Of a stretch of 64,000 nt of DNA, positions 27,465-35,954 are shown piece by piece; the stretch's first letter is position 1; each line of letters starts with the position of its first letter. The notes beneath the pieces were generated by a model, which saw nothing but the letters and a program-made list of their open reading frames with translations, made no database searches and had not been told where the DNA came from. The stretch spans positions 1,116,001 to 1,180,000 of the forward strand of contig NZ_UWPE01000001.1 of assembly GCF_900604955.1 (NCBI RefSeq), written 5' to 3'. The position numbers and the translations under genes were made by a program. This stretch comes from Neoactinobaculum massilliense. GTDB lineage: Bacteria > Actinomycetota > Actinomycetes > Actinomycetales > Actinomycetaceae.

Positions 27465-28133
27465 ATGAAGAACACCACTCGCTTCCTCGCAGTCATCCCA
27501 CTCCTTGCACTTGCCGCCTGCTCCACCAGCGCAGCCGGCGACGCCGAACCCACCCCGCTCCCGGTCGCCTCCGCCGCACCCACCACGGCTACCACTGGAG
27601 ACGCGACCATCGGAAGCGAAGGGACGCCGGACGCTTCGGCGTCGGCCACCGGTATCCCCACCGCCCCCACCGGCGACGTGGACGCGACCATCGGCCAGCA
27701 GGTCGGGCTCGTGGATTCGGAGGGCGCCTCCCAGTTCGGCCTCACCCTCACCGGGATTTCCTTCCCCACCACCTGTGCTTCTCGCCTTGCCGACGGCACC
27801 ACCCATACCTCGGAAAACGGGCATTTCCTGGTCGCGGATATCGATGCGACCATGGCCACCACCTACACGCACCACACCACCGGGGAGGATCAGCCCTTCC
27901 TCACCCTCGACACAGACGCCTGGTACATCGCCGACACCAACGGTGTACTACAGGACAACGTCAACACGGTCAGCGCTTACGGCTGCTACCCCACCGGGCA
28001 GCGCATCACCCCATTCATCAACCCCGGCGAACACGTCACCGGGAAAGTAGTCCTCGACACCAACCTCACCCACGGCTACCTCATCTACAACCCCTGGGGC
28101 GTCACCGGCTCCGGCTGGCGCTGGACATTCTAA
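27465..28133 (+). CDS. Secreted lipoprotein, DUF4352-like C-terminal domain
   Basis: Lipoprotein of 222 residues, starting 13 bp after the repeat-protein gene and probably in its operon. The lipobox is LALAAC. A Pro/Thr/Ala/Ser-rich linker to about residue 70 is followed by a beta-rich domain (GQQVGLVDSEGASQFGLTLT) that resembles DUF4352-type immunoglobulin-like domains found on actinobacterial surface lipoproteins. Function is not known; shared operon and surface location suggest it works with the upstream protein. AAGGAACACCC precedes the ATG. Confidence 0.7.
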   Translation: MKNTTRFLAVIPLLALAACSTSAAGDAEPTPLPVASAAPTTATTGDATIGSEGTPDASASATGIPTAPTGDVDATIGQQVGLVDSEGASQFGLTLTGISFPTTCASRLADGTTHTSENGHFLVADIDATMATTYTHHTTGEDQPFLTLDTDAWYIADTNGVLQDNVNTVSAYGCYPTGQRITPFINPGEHVTGKVVLDTNLTHGYLIYNPWGVTGSGWRWTF

Positions 28134-28258
28134 AAACAACGCCACGCGGAGGGCTTGACTGGGACGCTGCTGCACGGACGACGTCGTACGGGGCGTTTCA
28201 GCGCGAGGCGCGGGAGCGAGTGGCACCGTCCGGGGTGCGAGCCCGAGCGCGTGCGGTG

Positions 28259-28729
28259 CTAGATCATGAACTCGAACAGATAGAACATGCCGGTGGCGGA
28301 GCTGCGGGCAACCACGAGGTCACCGGCCTCGGAATGTACGGATCGGTAGGAGAAGTGCGCGTTGCCAGCCGCGGCTTCGCGCGCGTCCGCCCCGTCGATC
28401 TGAAGGGTGGTGAGCACCCCGCGGATGGTTTCCTGTTCTTGAGCACTGGGGTGCCCCGCGGAAAACTGCGCAGGATCCAGGATGGTTGCTGCACTGTCGG
28501 AATCTTTCGGCACCGATACGGCCACATACCGGTAGCCATCACCCATCGGTGAGGACTCGGACGCACTGGATTCAACCTGCGCGCCATCCGGGAACGTTAC
28601 ATCCCATGTATCTGAGGCCACACGCAGCGGAGACCCCGCATTAATAATCGACACCGCGATCGTTACCGCGAGCGCCACGGCGATAACAATCAGCCCCGCA
28701 ATCAACACGCGTTTCCATGAGACCTTCAT
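28259..28729 (-). CDS. Membrane-anchored hypothetical protein
   Basis: Protein of 156 residues with one N-terminal transmembrane helix (VLIAGLIVIAVALAVTIAVS) and a predicted extracellular beta-rich domain. No family recognised. Its ATG overlaps the stop of a frameshifted remnant immediately upstream (TCAAGATGA), so it was once the second gene of a coupled pair. It sits at the edge of the low-GC accessory region. Confidence 0.55.
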   Translation of the reverse strand: MKVSWKRVLIAGLIVIAVALAVTIAVSIINAGSPLRVASDTWDVTFPDGAQVESSASESSPMGDGYRYVAVSVPKDSDSAATILDPAQFSAGHPSAQEQETIRGVLTTLQIDGADAREAAAGNAHFSYRSVHSEAGDLVVARSSATGMFYLFEFMI

Positions 28730-28860
28730 CTTGACTCCTCAACAGTGTCTCGAATCAGCTTCCCTTCCGCGAGATCAACGCGGAATAGGTTCCCCGACTA
28801 TGCTGCCGTGATCCACCACGTAGATGTAATCAGTCTCGCGCAAACTGGATAAAGGAAACG
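28726..28860 (-). pseudogene. Remnant of an unidentified gene, frameshifted in a G4 run
   Basis: On the minus strand the frame SLRETDYIYVVDHGSIVG meets a stop, but if the four-G run at 28792-28795 is read as three the frame continues NLFRVDLAEGKLIRDTVEES to a stop overlapping the next ATG. The N-terminal part of the gene is absent; upstream sequence runs straight into the MFS gene. I could not assign a family. Confidence 0.4.
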
Positions 28861-28885
28861 CGCAATCAGTCCTACCCGTCCCGGC

Positions 28886-30199
28886 CTACACCTCGGATAC
28901 ACCCTCCGCCGGGTCTCCGGGATGAAACTCCAGGAAGGCCACGCCCGCCGCAAGTACGTTGAAGCTGCAGCAGATGAGCATCGTCCAGCCCCACCCGATT
29001 GACGCGAGCAGCACACCTGACAACGAGCCGCCCAGGATAGGGTCAGTACCTATAACAAACATGAACGCAGTGCCAACACGTCCCTGCAGGCTGTCAGGAG
29101 TCCGGGTCATCTGATACGAGCCGAGAACGGAATTCATTGCGATAACCGGGATGGTGAGGAGCAGGAGGCATACCGCAATACCAAGCCAGGCGCTAGCCAT
29201 GGACATAGCGATCATGCCGAGCGACTCCCAGGCGAACGTGAGGAGCGTAAGCGCGCGCCGGGAGAGTACTCGCTGGATTGTGGGCGTGAGAAGGCCGCCT
29301 AGAATCATCCCCGCCGAGAAACAGGAAAATATCACTCCCAGCACCCAGCCCGGATTGCCGTCGGACTGAACTTTGAGCTCCGTGCTACTAATCATGAGGA
29401 AATTCCCGAAGTTCGAGAGTGTCAGCATGACTAGCACGGCGAGTACGTCATGATTGTGAGCCAGCCACGTCAGTCCGCCAAAGAGTTCTCTCCACCGCGG
29501 CACGCGATTATCCGGCTTTCCGGTAGATTCGGATGCGCCGTTACCGCATTGGTTCCCTAGCGTTGAATCTTCACTTGCGTCGGAGCTGAGAGTGGCGCGC
29601 GGGTCCTCCTGTCCGCGAAGGTGGATTCGAGTGGATGCACAGAAGAGCCCGAAGTATGCGGCAATGTCCGTCACGAATGGGATCACTGGATGAATGCCGA
29701 AGAGGACCCCTCCCAGTGGCGAAGCGGCAACACTGATCACCGAGTCACGTGTTTCGTTGAGCGCAAGCGCATCCGTTAGATCCTCGTCCTGGAGGAGGAA
29801 CGGAAGCATGGCATTCGTGAGTCCACCGAATGTTCCGTTGACCAGTCCAATCAGGACAGCGAAAACAAGTAGCCAGGTAAACGAGAGCGCCTGGAACAGA
29901 ATGAAACCAGCCAGGAGGGCCATGATTCCCATCATTGATGCCGCGTAAATTCGCATCAGTTGGGTTTTTTCGAATCGGTCGATCACGTGGCCGCCCGGAA
30001 GAATAACGAGAAATCTTGCCGCGGCTAATACCGCTCCAACCAGCCCGGCTTGAACAAGATCCCGGGTCACTCCATATGCCAGAAGTGTGAACGCTAGAGA
30101 CGTTAGTTGGCTACCAATTTCGGCACTGGTGTCTCCAGCGAACCATGCCCGGTAGTTTGAGTTTTGTTGGAATAGAGCTGTAGCTGAGAATGCTTGCAT
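28886..30199 (-). CDS. MFS exporter (MFS_3/EntS-like)
   Basis: Twelve-helix-type transporter of 437 residues, in the group of drug and siderophore exporters. Typical elements are FAGDTSAEIGSQLTSLAFTL at the first helix, GHVIDRFEKTQLMRI (A-loop region), LNETRDSVISVAASPLGG and QMTRTPDSLQGRVGTAFM. A charged, Ser-rich central loop separates the two halves. The start at 30199 lacks a good ribosome site, so it may be weakly expressed or begin elsewhere. An inverted repeat lies 31 bp upstream. Substrate unknown. Confidence 0.72.
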   Translation of the reverse strand: MQAFSATALFQQNSNYRAWFAGDTSAEIGSQLTSLAFTLLAYGVTRDLVQAGLVGAVLAAARFLVILPGGHVIDRFEKTQLMRIYAASMMGIMALLAGFILFQALSFTWLLVFAVLIGLVNGTFGGLTNAMLPFLLQDEDLTDALALNETRDSVISVAASPLGGVLFGIHPVIPFVTDIAAYFGLFCASTRIHLRGQEDPRATLSSDASEDSTLGNQCGNGASESTGKPDNRVPRWRELFGGLTWLAHNHDVLAVLVMLTLSNFGNFLMISSTELKVQSDGNPGWVLGVIFSCFSAGMILGGLLTPTIQRVLSRRALTLLTFAWESLGMIAMSMASAWLGIAVCLLLLTIPVIAMNSVLGSYQMTRTPDSLQGRVGTAFMFVIGTDPILGGSLSGVLLASIGWGWTMLICCSFNVLAAGVAFLEFHPGDPAEGVSEV

Positions 30200-30229
30200 G
30201 GAGGTATTTCCATTCGTAGTGGGAGATCT

Positions 30230-30262
30230 CGCTTTTACCAGTAATCAGCAGCGGTAAAAGCG
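30230..30262. promoter_or_regulatory. 10-bp inverted repeat upstream of the MFS gene
   Basis: CGCTTTTACC (30230-30239) and GGTAAAAGCG (30253-30262) form perfect arms with a 13-nt spacer. It could be an operator or a transcribed hairpin controlling the minus-strand MFS gene 30 bp downstream. Confidence 0.4.
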
Positions 30263-30856
30263 CGCGTCCTTCTGAAGAGCTGTGTCAAATCGAGCGCGTG
30301 GACGCGTATGTACGCAGGACCGAGCGCACACCCGAGTAGCGGCAAACCGACAGTGGTCTGGCGCTCCATGCGGACTCCGTGCTACTCACGCACTAGCGTC
30401 TGTAGCACGCACCGCGCGGCCGAGCTACAGAATGAAATCTCCGGGAACTACAGCAATGATCTTCACGTGACCCATCGTCTCATAGGGTTCCTCTACCCGT
30501 GGGGCGTGGTCCGAAATCCGGAATAGCACCGAATGGGTACTGGCTTGTTCCAGGCAACCGGTCGCGGGCCCGACCGTTTTTGTCGTTTTGAAGCGTCCTA
30601 GACTTCCACAAATACCATCTAGACGCCGAGTCGAGTCCTTGCCGATCCCCTCATGCCTCTCAGCTCCAATTCGAACCTCGTGTTGTGGTCAAGTGGTTTA
30701 TACAGCAAGCTCGACGGATTATGAGTCGCGGAGACTAACGCCACGGATCAAGAATGACCGTGGCAAGCATTTATGTCCGGAACCGTGCAACCAACCGCCC
30801 ATCGTTTCAAGGAGCTCTGTGCACCTCAGCAAAACAATGGGGCTTTTAGATTTGGC
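30263..30856. other. Low-GC intergenic stretch, no gene seen
   Basis: About 590 bp between two divergent MFS units. I found only short frames without ribosome sites or recognisable sequence on either strand. It may hold decayed coding sequence. Confidence 0.4.
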
Positions 30857-30885
30857 TTGACACAAGCTGGCACTATTCGTGTAAC
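30857..30885 (+). promoter_or_regulatory. Housekeeping-type promoter of the peptide-MFS unit
   Basis: TTGACA (30857-30862), a 17-bp spacer, and TGTAAC (30880-30885). The -35 is a perfect consensus and the -10 matches four of six. Transcription would start near 30892, about 75 bp before the 42-codon gene. Confidence 0.65.
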
Positions 30886-30899
30886 TTAACTCTCACCTT

Positions 30900-30919
30900 G
30901 ATCTGGAACTTTCTAGATC
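30900..30919. promoter_or_regulatory. Imperfect palindrome beside the promoter
   Basis: GATCTGGAACTTTCTAGATC: nine-base arms (GATCTgGAA / TTCtAGATC) with one mismatched pair and a 2-bp centre, located just after the predicted transcription start. The position suits a repressor operator. No regulator gene is adjacent. Confidence 0.4.
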
Positions 30920-30967
30920 CTCCGACCGATTGGGATTTGCCACAGCGGTACACCGAGGAGGCACACC

Positions 30968-31096
30968 ATGGAAAACAAAGATTTCCCGATCGACGAATCA
31001 GATGCCGCGCTAGTTACGCGGAAGACATGGATTGAATGTCATTACAACGGGCCTGCGGTTAATCGCTGTACGTTCATCCCACGATGGCCGATGTAA
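30968..31096 (+). CDS. Small 42-residue peptide, possible exported peptide precursor or leader peptide
   Basis: ATG follows GAGGAGG with a 7-base spacer, one of the strongest ribosome sites in the window. The first half is acidic and hydrophilic (MENKDFPIDESDAALVTRK). The second half contains TWIECHYNG, a Cys at 24 and another at 34, three aromatics, and ends PRWPM. An acidic leader joined to a Cys/Thr/Trp-rich tail resembles a ribosomally made peptide precursor, and a transporter gene follows 27 bp later. No recognisable modifying enzyme is nearby. An attenuation leader for the efflux gene is an equally open explanation. Confidence 0.5.
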   Translation: MENKDFPIDESDAALVTRKTWIECHYNGPAVNRCTFIPRWPM

Positions 31097-31123
31097 TAAG
31101 CGCTTGCACGAATCAAAGCAGGA

Positions 31124-32386
31124 TTGACTGAATGTGAAATAATCATGTCGGCTAGACATATTCTTAGAAACACAGTATTTCGGCGCCTCACGGTAACAAC
31201 ATTTACGAATGAACTATCCCAGGCGATGGCGTACGTTGTGATTCCCTTGCTGGTTCTAGCCCAGGGCGGTTCAGCGACAGCTGCGGGAGGAGTTGTCTTT
31301 ATATACACCGCGACCGGAATACTAAGTCAGCTTCTGAGTGGAGCTATCGTCGATCGTCGGGACGCGTCCGGAATACTGAGGATAAGTTCGCTCATGCAGG
31401 CGCTGTCGTGGACAGTCATAGCTGTGGCACTGATCGGCGACTCCCTCTCCATTGGCCTACTAGCGACTCTCCTGGCAATTTCAAGTGCATGCGCGTCGCT
31501 CTCTGCGCCGAGTGAGCATGCTCTTGTCCAACGAGTAGTCCCCGTGACTGAATACGGCGCTGCAAATTCAGTAATGCAGGGCCGGGAAGCTACTGCGAAC
31601 CTGTTAGGCGGGCCAATCGGGGGTGCATTGTTCGGTATAAATATGGCACTCACCCTCATCATACAGGCGTCACTTCACTTTATTGCCACCGCAGTCTGCC
31701 CCCGCGTGGCAACATCCGGCAAGGAAGCTACCCGACAGTCAACATCCTTTTTTACATCAGTATTGGCAGGGTTCCGGCTGGTATGGCGTAACAGAGGACT
31801 TCGATCCATCGTCGGCATTGCCGCGCTCATCAACCTTCCATTAGCAATGCAGCCATTAGCGATGATTGCATATTACGAGAGCACAGGGCGTTCCCCGCTG
31901 GAGATCGGCATCTATAGCGCCTCCATGGGAGTTGGCGTTCTACTCGGAGCTCCGATCGCCGGACGCATTGCTGATCGGTGGTCGATTGCGAGACTAGGTA
32001 TCTCCAGTCTCGCAACACTCGCGGTCGCATTTACCGGAATCAGCCTCACATATTCTTCCTTACCCCTAAGTTCACTCATTTCGTGTATCGGCGGCCTAGG
32101 CCTGCCCGCGTTCAATGCCGCCCTAGGCGGCTACACCATGGCAGTGACGCCTGATGATCGAATCGGGAGTGTCGTCGCAGCTTCCGGTGTCCCGGGAATG
32201 ATTCTCATGCCTCTCGGAGCATTACTCGGTGGAATACTCTTTGACGTAATCGGCGTGTGGGCAACATTGACGCTCGTTGCAATACTGGCGGCGATTCCAG
32301 CCGCTCTTACTATTGTGCTCCCGTCCTTCAGGCGGTTGTCCACGCTCAGCAACGAGTCCTCAAAAGACACAGGTCACACGACGTAA
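31124..32386 (+). CDS. MFS exporter downstream of the 42-residue peptide
   Basis: Transporter of up to 420 residues (TTG 31124) or 413 residues (ATG 31145). Hydrophobic helices are regular: AMAYVVIPLLVLAQGG, GGVVFIYTATGILSQLLSGA with the A-motif-like IVDRRDASGIL, then paired segments through residue 390. It resembles Mef-type macrolide and MFS_3 exporters. Codon use and GC are lower than in flanking core genes. It is the second gene behind the 30857 promoter. Likely role is exporting the small peptide or a toxic compound; neither is shown. Confidence 0.7.
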   Translation: MTECEIIMSARHILRNTVFRRLTVTTFTNELSQAMAYVVIPLLVLAQGGSATAAGGVVFIYTATGILSQLLSGAIVDRRDASGILRISSLMQALSWTVIAVALIGDSLSIGLLATLLAISSACASLSAPSEHALVQRVVPVTEYGAANSVMQGREATANLLGGPIGGALFGINMALTLIIQASLHFIATAVCPRVATSGKEATRQSTSFFTSVLAGFRLVWRNRGLRSIVGIAALINLPLAMQPLAMIAYYESTGRSPLEIGIYSASMGVGVLLGAPIAGRIADRWSIARLGISSLATLAVAFTGISLTYSSLPLSSLISCIGGLGLPAFNAALGGYTMAVTPDDRIGSVVAASGVPGMILMPLGALLGGILFDVIGVWATLTLVAILAAIPAALTIVLPSFRRLSTLSNESSKDTGHTT

Positions 32387-32542
32387 GGCCCGGTTACGGG
32401 GGCTATAAAGAGACATAGACACGGATGCGTATAAACCCAGTACGACTAAGACATTTACCATGCTTGTCGTGGGTGAAGAGCTCGGGCAGCTGCGCTCAAG
32501 AAGACATTGAACTGCGAAGAAACATCGATACATTCGCGCGTT

Positions 32543-33352
32543 TTACATGAATAACCAAGACACGATTGAACGTAATATAGGCTCTTTTAGCAATGTACAG
32601 TCAGGCCACGTGGAACACACCTTTGCTAAAAGTCCTCCTATGCGCGGTGCAATTCCATGCAGAGGCGAAAGATCAGACTTACCCGACGAAAGAATGCGCC
32701 GCAGCAACCTAATATGAAACATATGGTATGCGGGACTGTTCTCTACGCACAGCCCAGTTTCGTCAAAGGCGGCATCAATAATAGTGAATAACTTTTCTTC
32801 CAGCTCTGCGACAACACTGTTCGTCGCAAAGTCAAATGCCGCCAGCGAATACAGCGTCGCCTCGGCGAGCATTAAGCCATGGTTATTGGTTCTTACTGAT
32901 CCAGGCTTCAGCGCCCACTTAACAATAGATTCCAATAGGTCACGTGCCTGTTGGCGAGGGCCAAAGTCAGGATACGACAGCAGGCAAAGCGTTGACTTCT
33001 GAAGCTCCGCAGCCAGATGATCACAGGAGGTAAGTTCCTCAAGTCGGTCCTGACCGTTCTGCGAGAGGAGATACCCAGCAAGGGCTGCATAGATATCATT
33101 CGCCCACACCGCACTTCCTCGCCGTCGACTTTCAATGGCAAGATAGTCGGCTGAATAAAGCCACAGAAGCGTACTTTGAAACTCGGTTTCGGGTACTTGC
33201 CCGAAGTTTGTCCGCGAACTAACGCTCAGATGAGCGCCATTTGGCGTCACAAGCCGCAGCGTATCTGACGCCCCTGAGTCAACGGTCTAGGTAAGCTGTC
33301 GAACATCTTCCCAGTCTTCGCGATACCACTCCCAACTCGCCGTCGTCCGCAT
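32543..33352 (-). pseudogene. Heparinase II/III-like protein gene with in-frame amber and truncated C terminus
   Basis: From ATG 33352, preceded by AAGGAGA, the frame reads MRTTASWEWYREDWEDVRQL-T, meets TAG at 33289-33287, then continues to 32543. The body contains RTNNHGLMLAEATLYSLAAF and DETGLCVENSPAYHMFHIR, matching the N-H and E-x-SP-x-YH elements of the (alpha/alpha) toroid of heparinase II/III-type proteins in polysaccharide loci. At about 269 codons it is less than half of normal length and lacks the beta-sandwich domain. The GTG at 33250 could start a shorter protein, but it would still be incomplete. Confidence 0.62.
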
Positions 33353-33485
33353 TCTCGTTCTCCTTAACACAGTAAAAGACGCCGAGGATCATCCTACTCA
33401 GACTATAATTTCTTGTTTACGGTACCAGGCGATTCGCGAGAACCTAGTATTCGGCTAGCTTTCTTCGATGCCGTGATTTCGGAGG

Positions 33486-33719
33486 TCATCTCCCCTCTCC
33501 GAAAATACCCACACTATTACCAAAGTGACTCTTAAACCGAATATCTTGCATCGTATCGAGCGTGGAGCCCGTTTCAACCATCGCCCAGATCAGTGTTCCA
33601 GAGCCCTTGTAATCCACGTACTTCGACGACAAAAACGGATGAACCTCCGTCCAACCGGTGGTTTGTGCATCGGTAACCAGCAGAACATCGGGCTTCCTCG
33701 TCAGATTAAAGGAGCCCAT
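33486..33719 (-). pseudogene. C-terminal fragment of a glycosyltransferase
   Basis: 77 codons beginning MGSFNLTRKPDVLLVTDAQT and continuing WTEVHPFLSSKYVDYKGSG, then IWAMVETGS. This is the acceptor end of a GT4-like glycosyltransferase (the segment around 'LP-SK--DY-G-G-PI-A'). The N-terminal three quarters is missing and an in-frame stop lies close upstream. It sits between the broken kinase and heparinase-like genes, so this was one polysaccharide-type cluster. Confidence 0.55.
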
Positions 33720-33727
33720 ACTTATTT

Positions 33728-34678
33728 CTAAAGAATCTTCAAGGCTCTACGTAGCTGGGCGTTATAGTCCTCACTTCGCTCAACACGATGACGCCATAAG
33801 ACAGCCAACCAGCGGATCGCGACAAGTTCGCAGCATACTTCGAAAAAACGTATGGATGCGGCGTCACGAGAAAACCTCTCACGGTATATAGATCGCAAAG
33901 CCTCAGAGTTACGACGCATACTGAAATGCTCCACAATCTCGGCCGCATCAAACTCAGGGTAGCTCCACCCGGCGAATTCAAAATCAACGCACCAAAGTGC
34001 GCCCACGCCAACAGAATGCCAATTGAGAGCATTCCCGTCGCCATGCGAAAGCACCCGCTTCCCCCGATGGTGTAGCAACTCCCGGATGTTCGATCCTTCC
34101 CACCTTCGTACCCTTTTGAGAAGTTCTTGCGAAAAGGGATCTGGCTCTCGGGCAAGTTCCTTCGGCCATATCATCAGAACTCGTCTAAGCATGTTCGCTA
34201 GTCCATGCCCACGGCTTATATATGACAGAGGACGCGGGAGGGTACAAGACTGAATTATCTCGTCCGCTTCCACCATCTGGCTGAGGATACTCAATGGAAG
34301 CTCCAGCTCGTTGAGGGCTTCACCCGGAATCTAGGACATAACGATCGCAGGCAACCAGTCTTCGGTATACCGCCGAATTGGAACGGGAGCTATTCTGGTG
34401 CCAGCAACGGCATGTAACGCAGTCCATTCCTGGAGCAGTCCGGTTCCATCTGAAGAGGCATAGATTTTGATACACACAGCATCCGGGTCACCATTAAATC
34501 GGAAGACATAGTTGTTCCGACCTCCCGAGAGAGCCACCAGGCCTCTCTCCTGTAAGCTAGCGCACGAAGGAACACCATGGGCCGCCGCAATACTTTCTCT
34601 AAGCCAACCAACGACTTCCGTTTCATATCCCAATCGACAACCCGCCCTCCCCGTTGTCACCAGCCCCTGCTTCTCCAA
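33728..34678 (-). pseudogene. Aminoglycoside/choline phosphotransferase-like kinase gene with in-frame amber
   Basis: Two halves lie in one frame separated by TAG at 34333-34331. The N-lobe half contains LSGGRNNYVFRFNGDPDAVC with the ATP-binding Lys in IKIYASS, ending LPAIVMS. The second half resumes IPGEALNELELPLS and carries the catalytic loop VLSHGDGNALNWHSV and the metal-binding VDFEFAGWSYPEFDAAE. About 317 codons in all, normal for the family. The stop could come from TGG, CAG or GAG. The start (TTG 34678, just after a stop) is weak, so the 5' end may also be damaged. Likely role before decay: sugar or choline phosphorylation. Confidence 0.65.
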
Positions 34679-35330
34679 TTATCGCGCCCTAGAACCCGAG
34701 TTCTCGCACTCTAGAACCCGAGCAACCAGCACACCTTCGTATGAATCTCACCTGCCGTCAGTTCCCCGTCCGCCTCGGTGGATAAGAAATGATCATTGTC
34801 GCGGCACAATAATCATAGGTGCGCACTAATCGCGCACGCTGGAACGTCGAGACGATGAAAGACCCTCCGCAAGGTTCTCGCGATGTTGAAGACGCTAGGC
34901 AACGCGCGCATCGTCTGGTCACTAGGCTCAGGCGCCACTCCTGGGCTTTCACGTTGCTCCCACGCGATCAACCTTTCATACATAAACTCCCCAGTTGGGC
35001 GTAGAGGGCATGACGTCGCTCGCCGAGAAGGCGAGGCACCAAGGTCCTAGGGCGTCGTCGGTGCTATCCTGACTTCTTCAAGCGATGCATAGTTTGAGAC
35101 TCGCTTGCCCAGGATGGCCCACGATGCTCGGCTGTGGCTCAACCTCGCATGAGACGAAGCTTCAGCACTCACATCCAGGGAACTCAGCCTTCCCCTCCTA
35201 TACGCACCGTTTGGCTCGCACAGAGAATCGCCATCGTGACCGGTCCCGGGAACTTGGAACGTTCGTTATTGAAATGCTGCGACGAGTAGGCTCGGAGAAC
35301 TTCAATTTTCAGATGGAAAGGCCAGTCGAC
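34679..35330. other. Low-complexity/decayed intergenic region, no gene seen
   Basis: About 650 bp with no supported gene. CTAGAACCCGAG occurs twice (near 34689 and 34711), a short direct repeat. Frames on both strands are short and lack ribosome sites. It probably represents eroded coding sequence between the polysaccharide remnant and the NUDIX pseudogene. Confidence 0.45.
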
Positions 35331-35938
35331 ATGCCTCATTACCTCAAAGACGTGCCCGAGTTACGCCATGTTCAGGTCACCGACCGTGCGGAGGTGTACC
35401 AGGGCGCCATATCCAACATGTTCGTCGACACAGTTGAGTTCTCTGGGGAAACAGGTCCGGTACAACGCGAGTGGCTCCAGCGCCATGACTCCGTCGGCAT
35501 CCTTGCGGTTCGCGGGGAAACGTCCAATCCCGAGGCACTCCTTATCCGCCAGTATCGTCATCCAGTGCGTTCAATGTTGTGGGAGATACCGGCTGGCATG
35601 CTCGATATCTCAGGTGAGTCACCCGAGCAAGCTGCACGCCGGGAACTCGAAGAGGAAACAGACCTCACCGCCGACCACTTCGAGCATCTCGTGACCTTCT
35701 ACCCTCACCTGGAGCTACGTCCAAACGCATGACATGCTTCCTTGCGACGGACGTGCATCCCGCCCAATCCCATTTCACACGCGAGGACGAAGAAGCAGAG
35801 ATTGAAACCGCCTGGGTGCATCTTGACAAGGTTCAAGAGGGCATCCTCGCCGGCCGGCTCGGATGCCCGCAGCTTATCCTCTGTACTCTTGCCTACACCG
35901 CACGGCTTCAGAAGACCCAAGTAACCAGATTCTCGTGA
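35331..35938 (+). pseudogene. ADP-ribose pyrophosphatase-type NUDIX hydrolase gene, frameshifted
   Basis: From ATG 35331 (MPHYLKDVPELRHVQVTDR, with GGAAAGG upstream) the protein runs through the NUDIX box region IPAGMLDISGESPEQAARRE to VTFYPH, then shifts frame and stops at 35732. The third frame restores GATSKRMTCFLATDVHPA and carries on to a stop at 35938. A single base missing after TACCCTCAC (expected PHPGA) explains it. The intact protein would be about 203 residues, normal for ADP-ribose pyrophosphatases. The NUDIX Glu residues (LEEET) are intact upstream of the break. Confidence 0.72.
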
Positions 35939-35954
35939 CCATACGCTTGCAAGC

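Noticed and set aside
28726-28860. ABC ATPase C-terminal tail
   Set aside because: The first half looked like one (YVVDHGSIV), but after correcting the G4 frameshift the continuation does not fit an ATPase, so the family is left open.
34331-34333. Genome-wide stop-codon reassignment (amber as sense)
   Set aside because: TAG is used as a normal stop by intact genes here (for example glgE, trpS, thyA), so the two ambers are better explained as mutations.
34679-35330. Transposase remnant
   Set aside because: Short frames on both strands show no DDE-type or HTH signature and there are no terminal inverted repeats.
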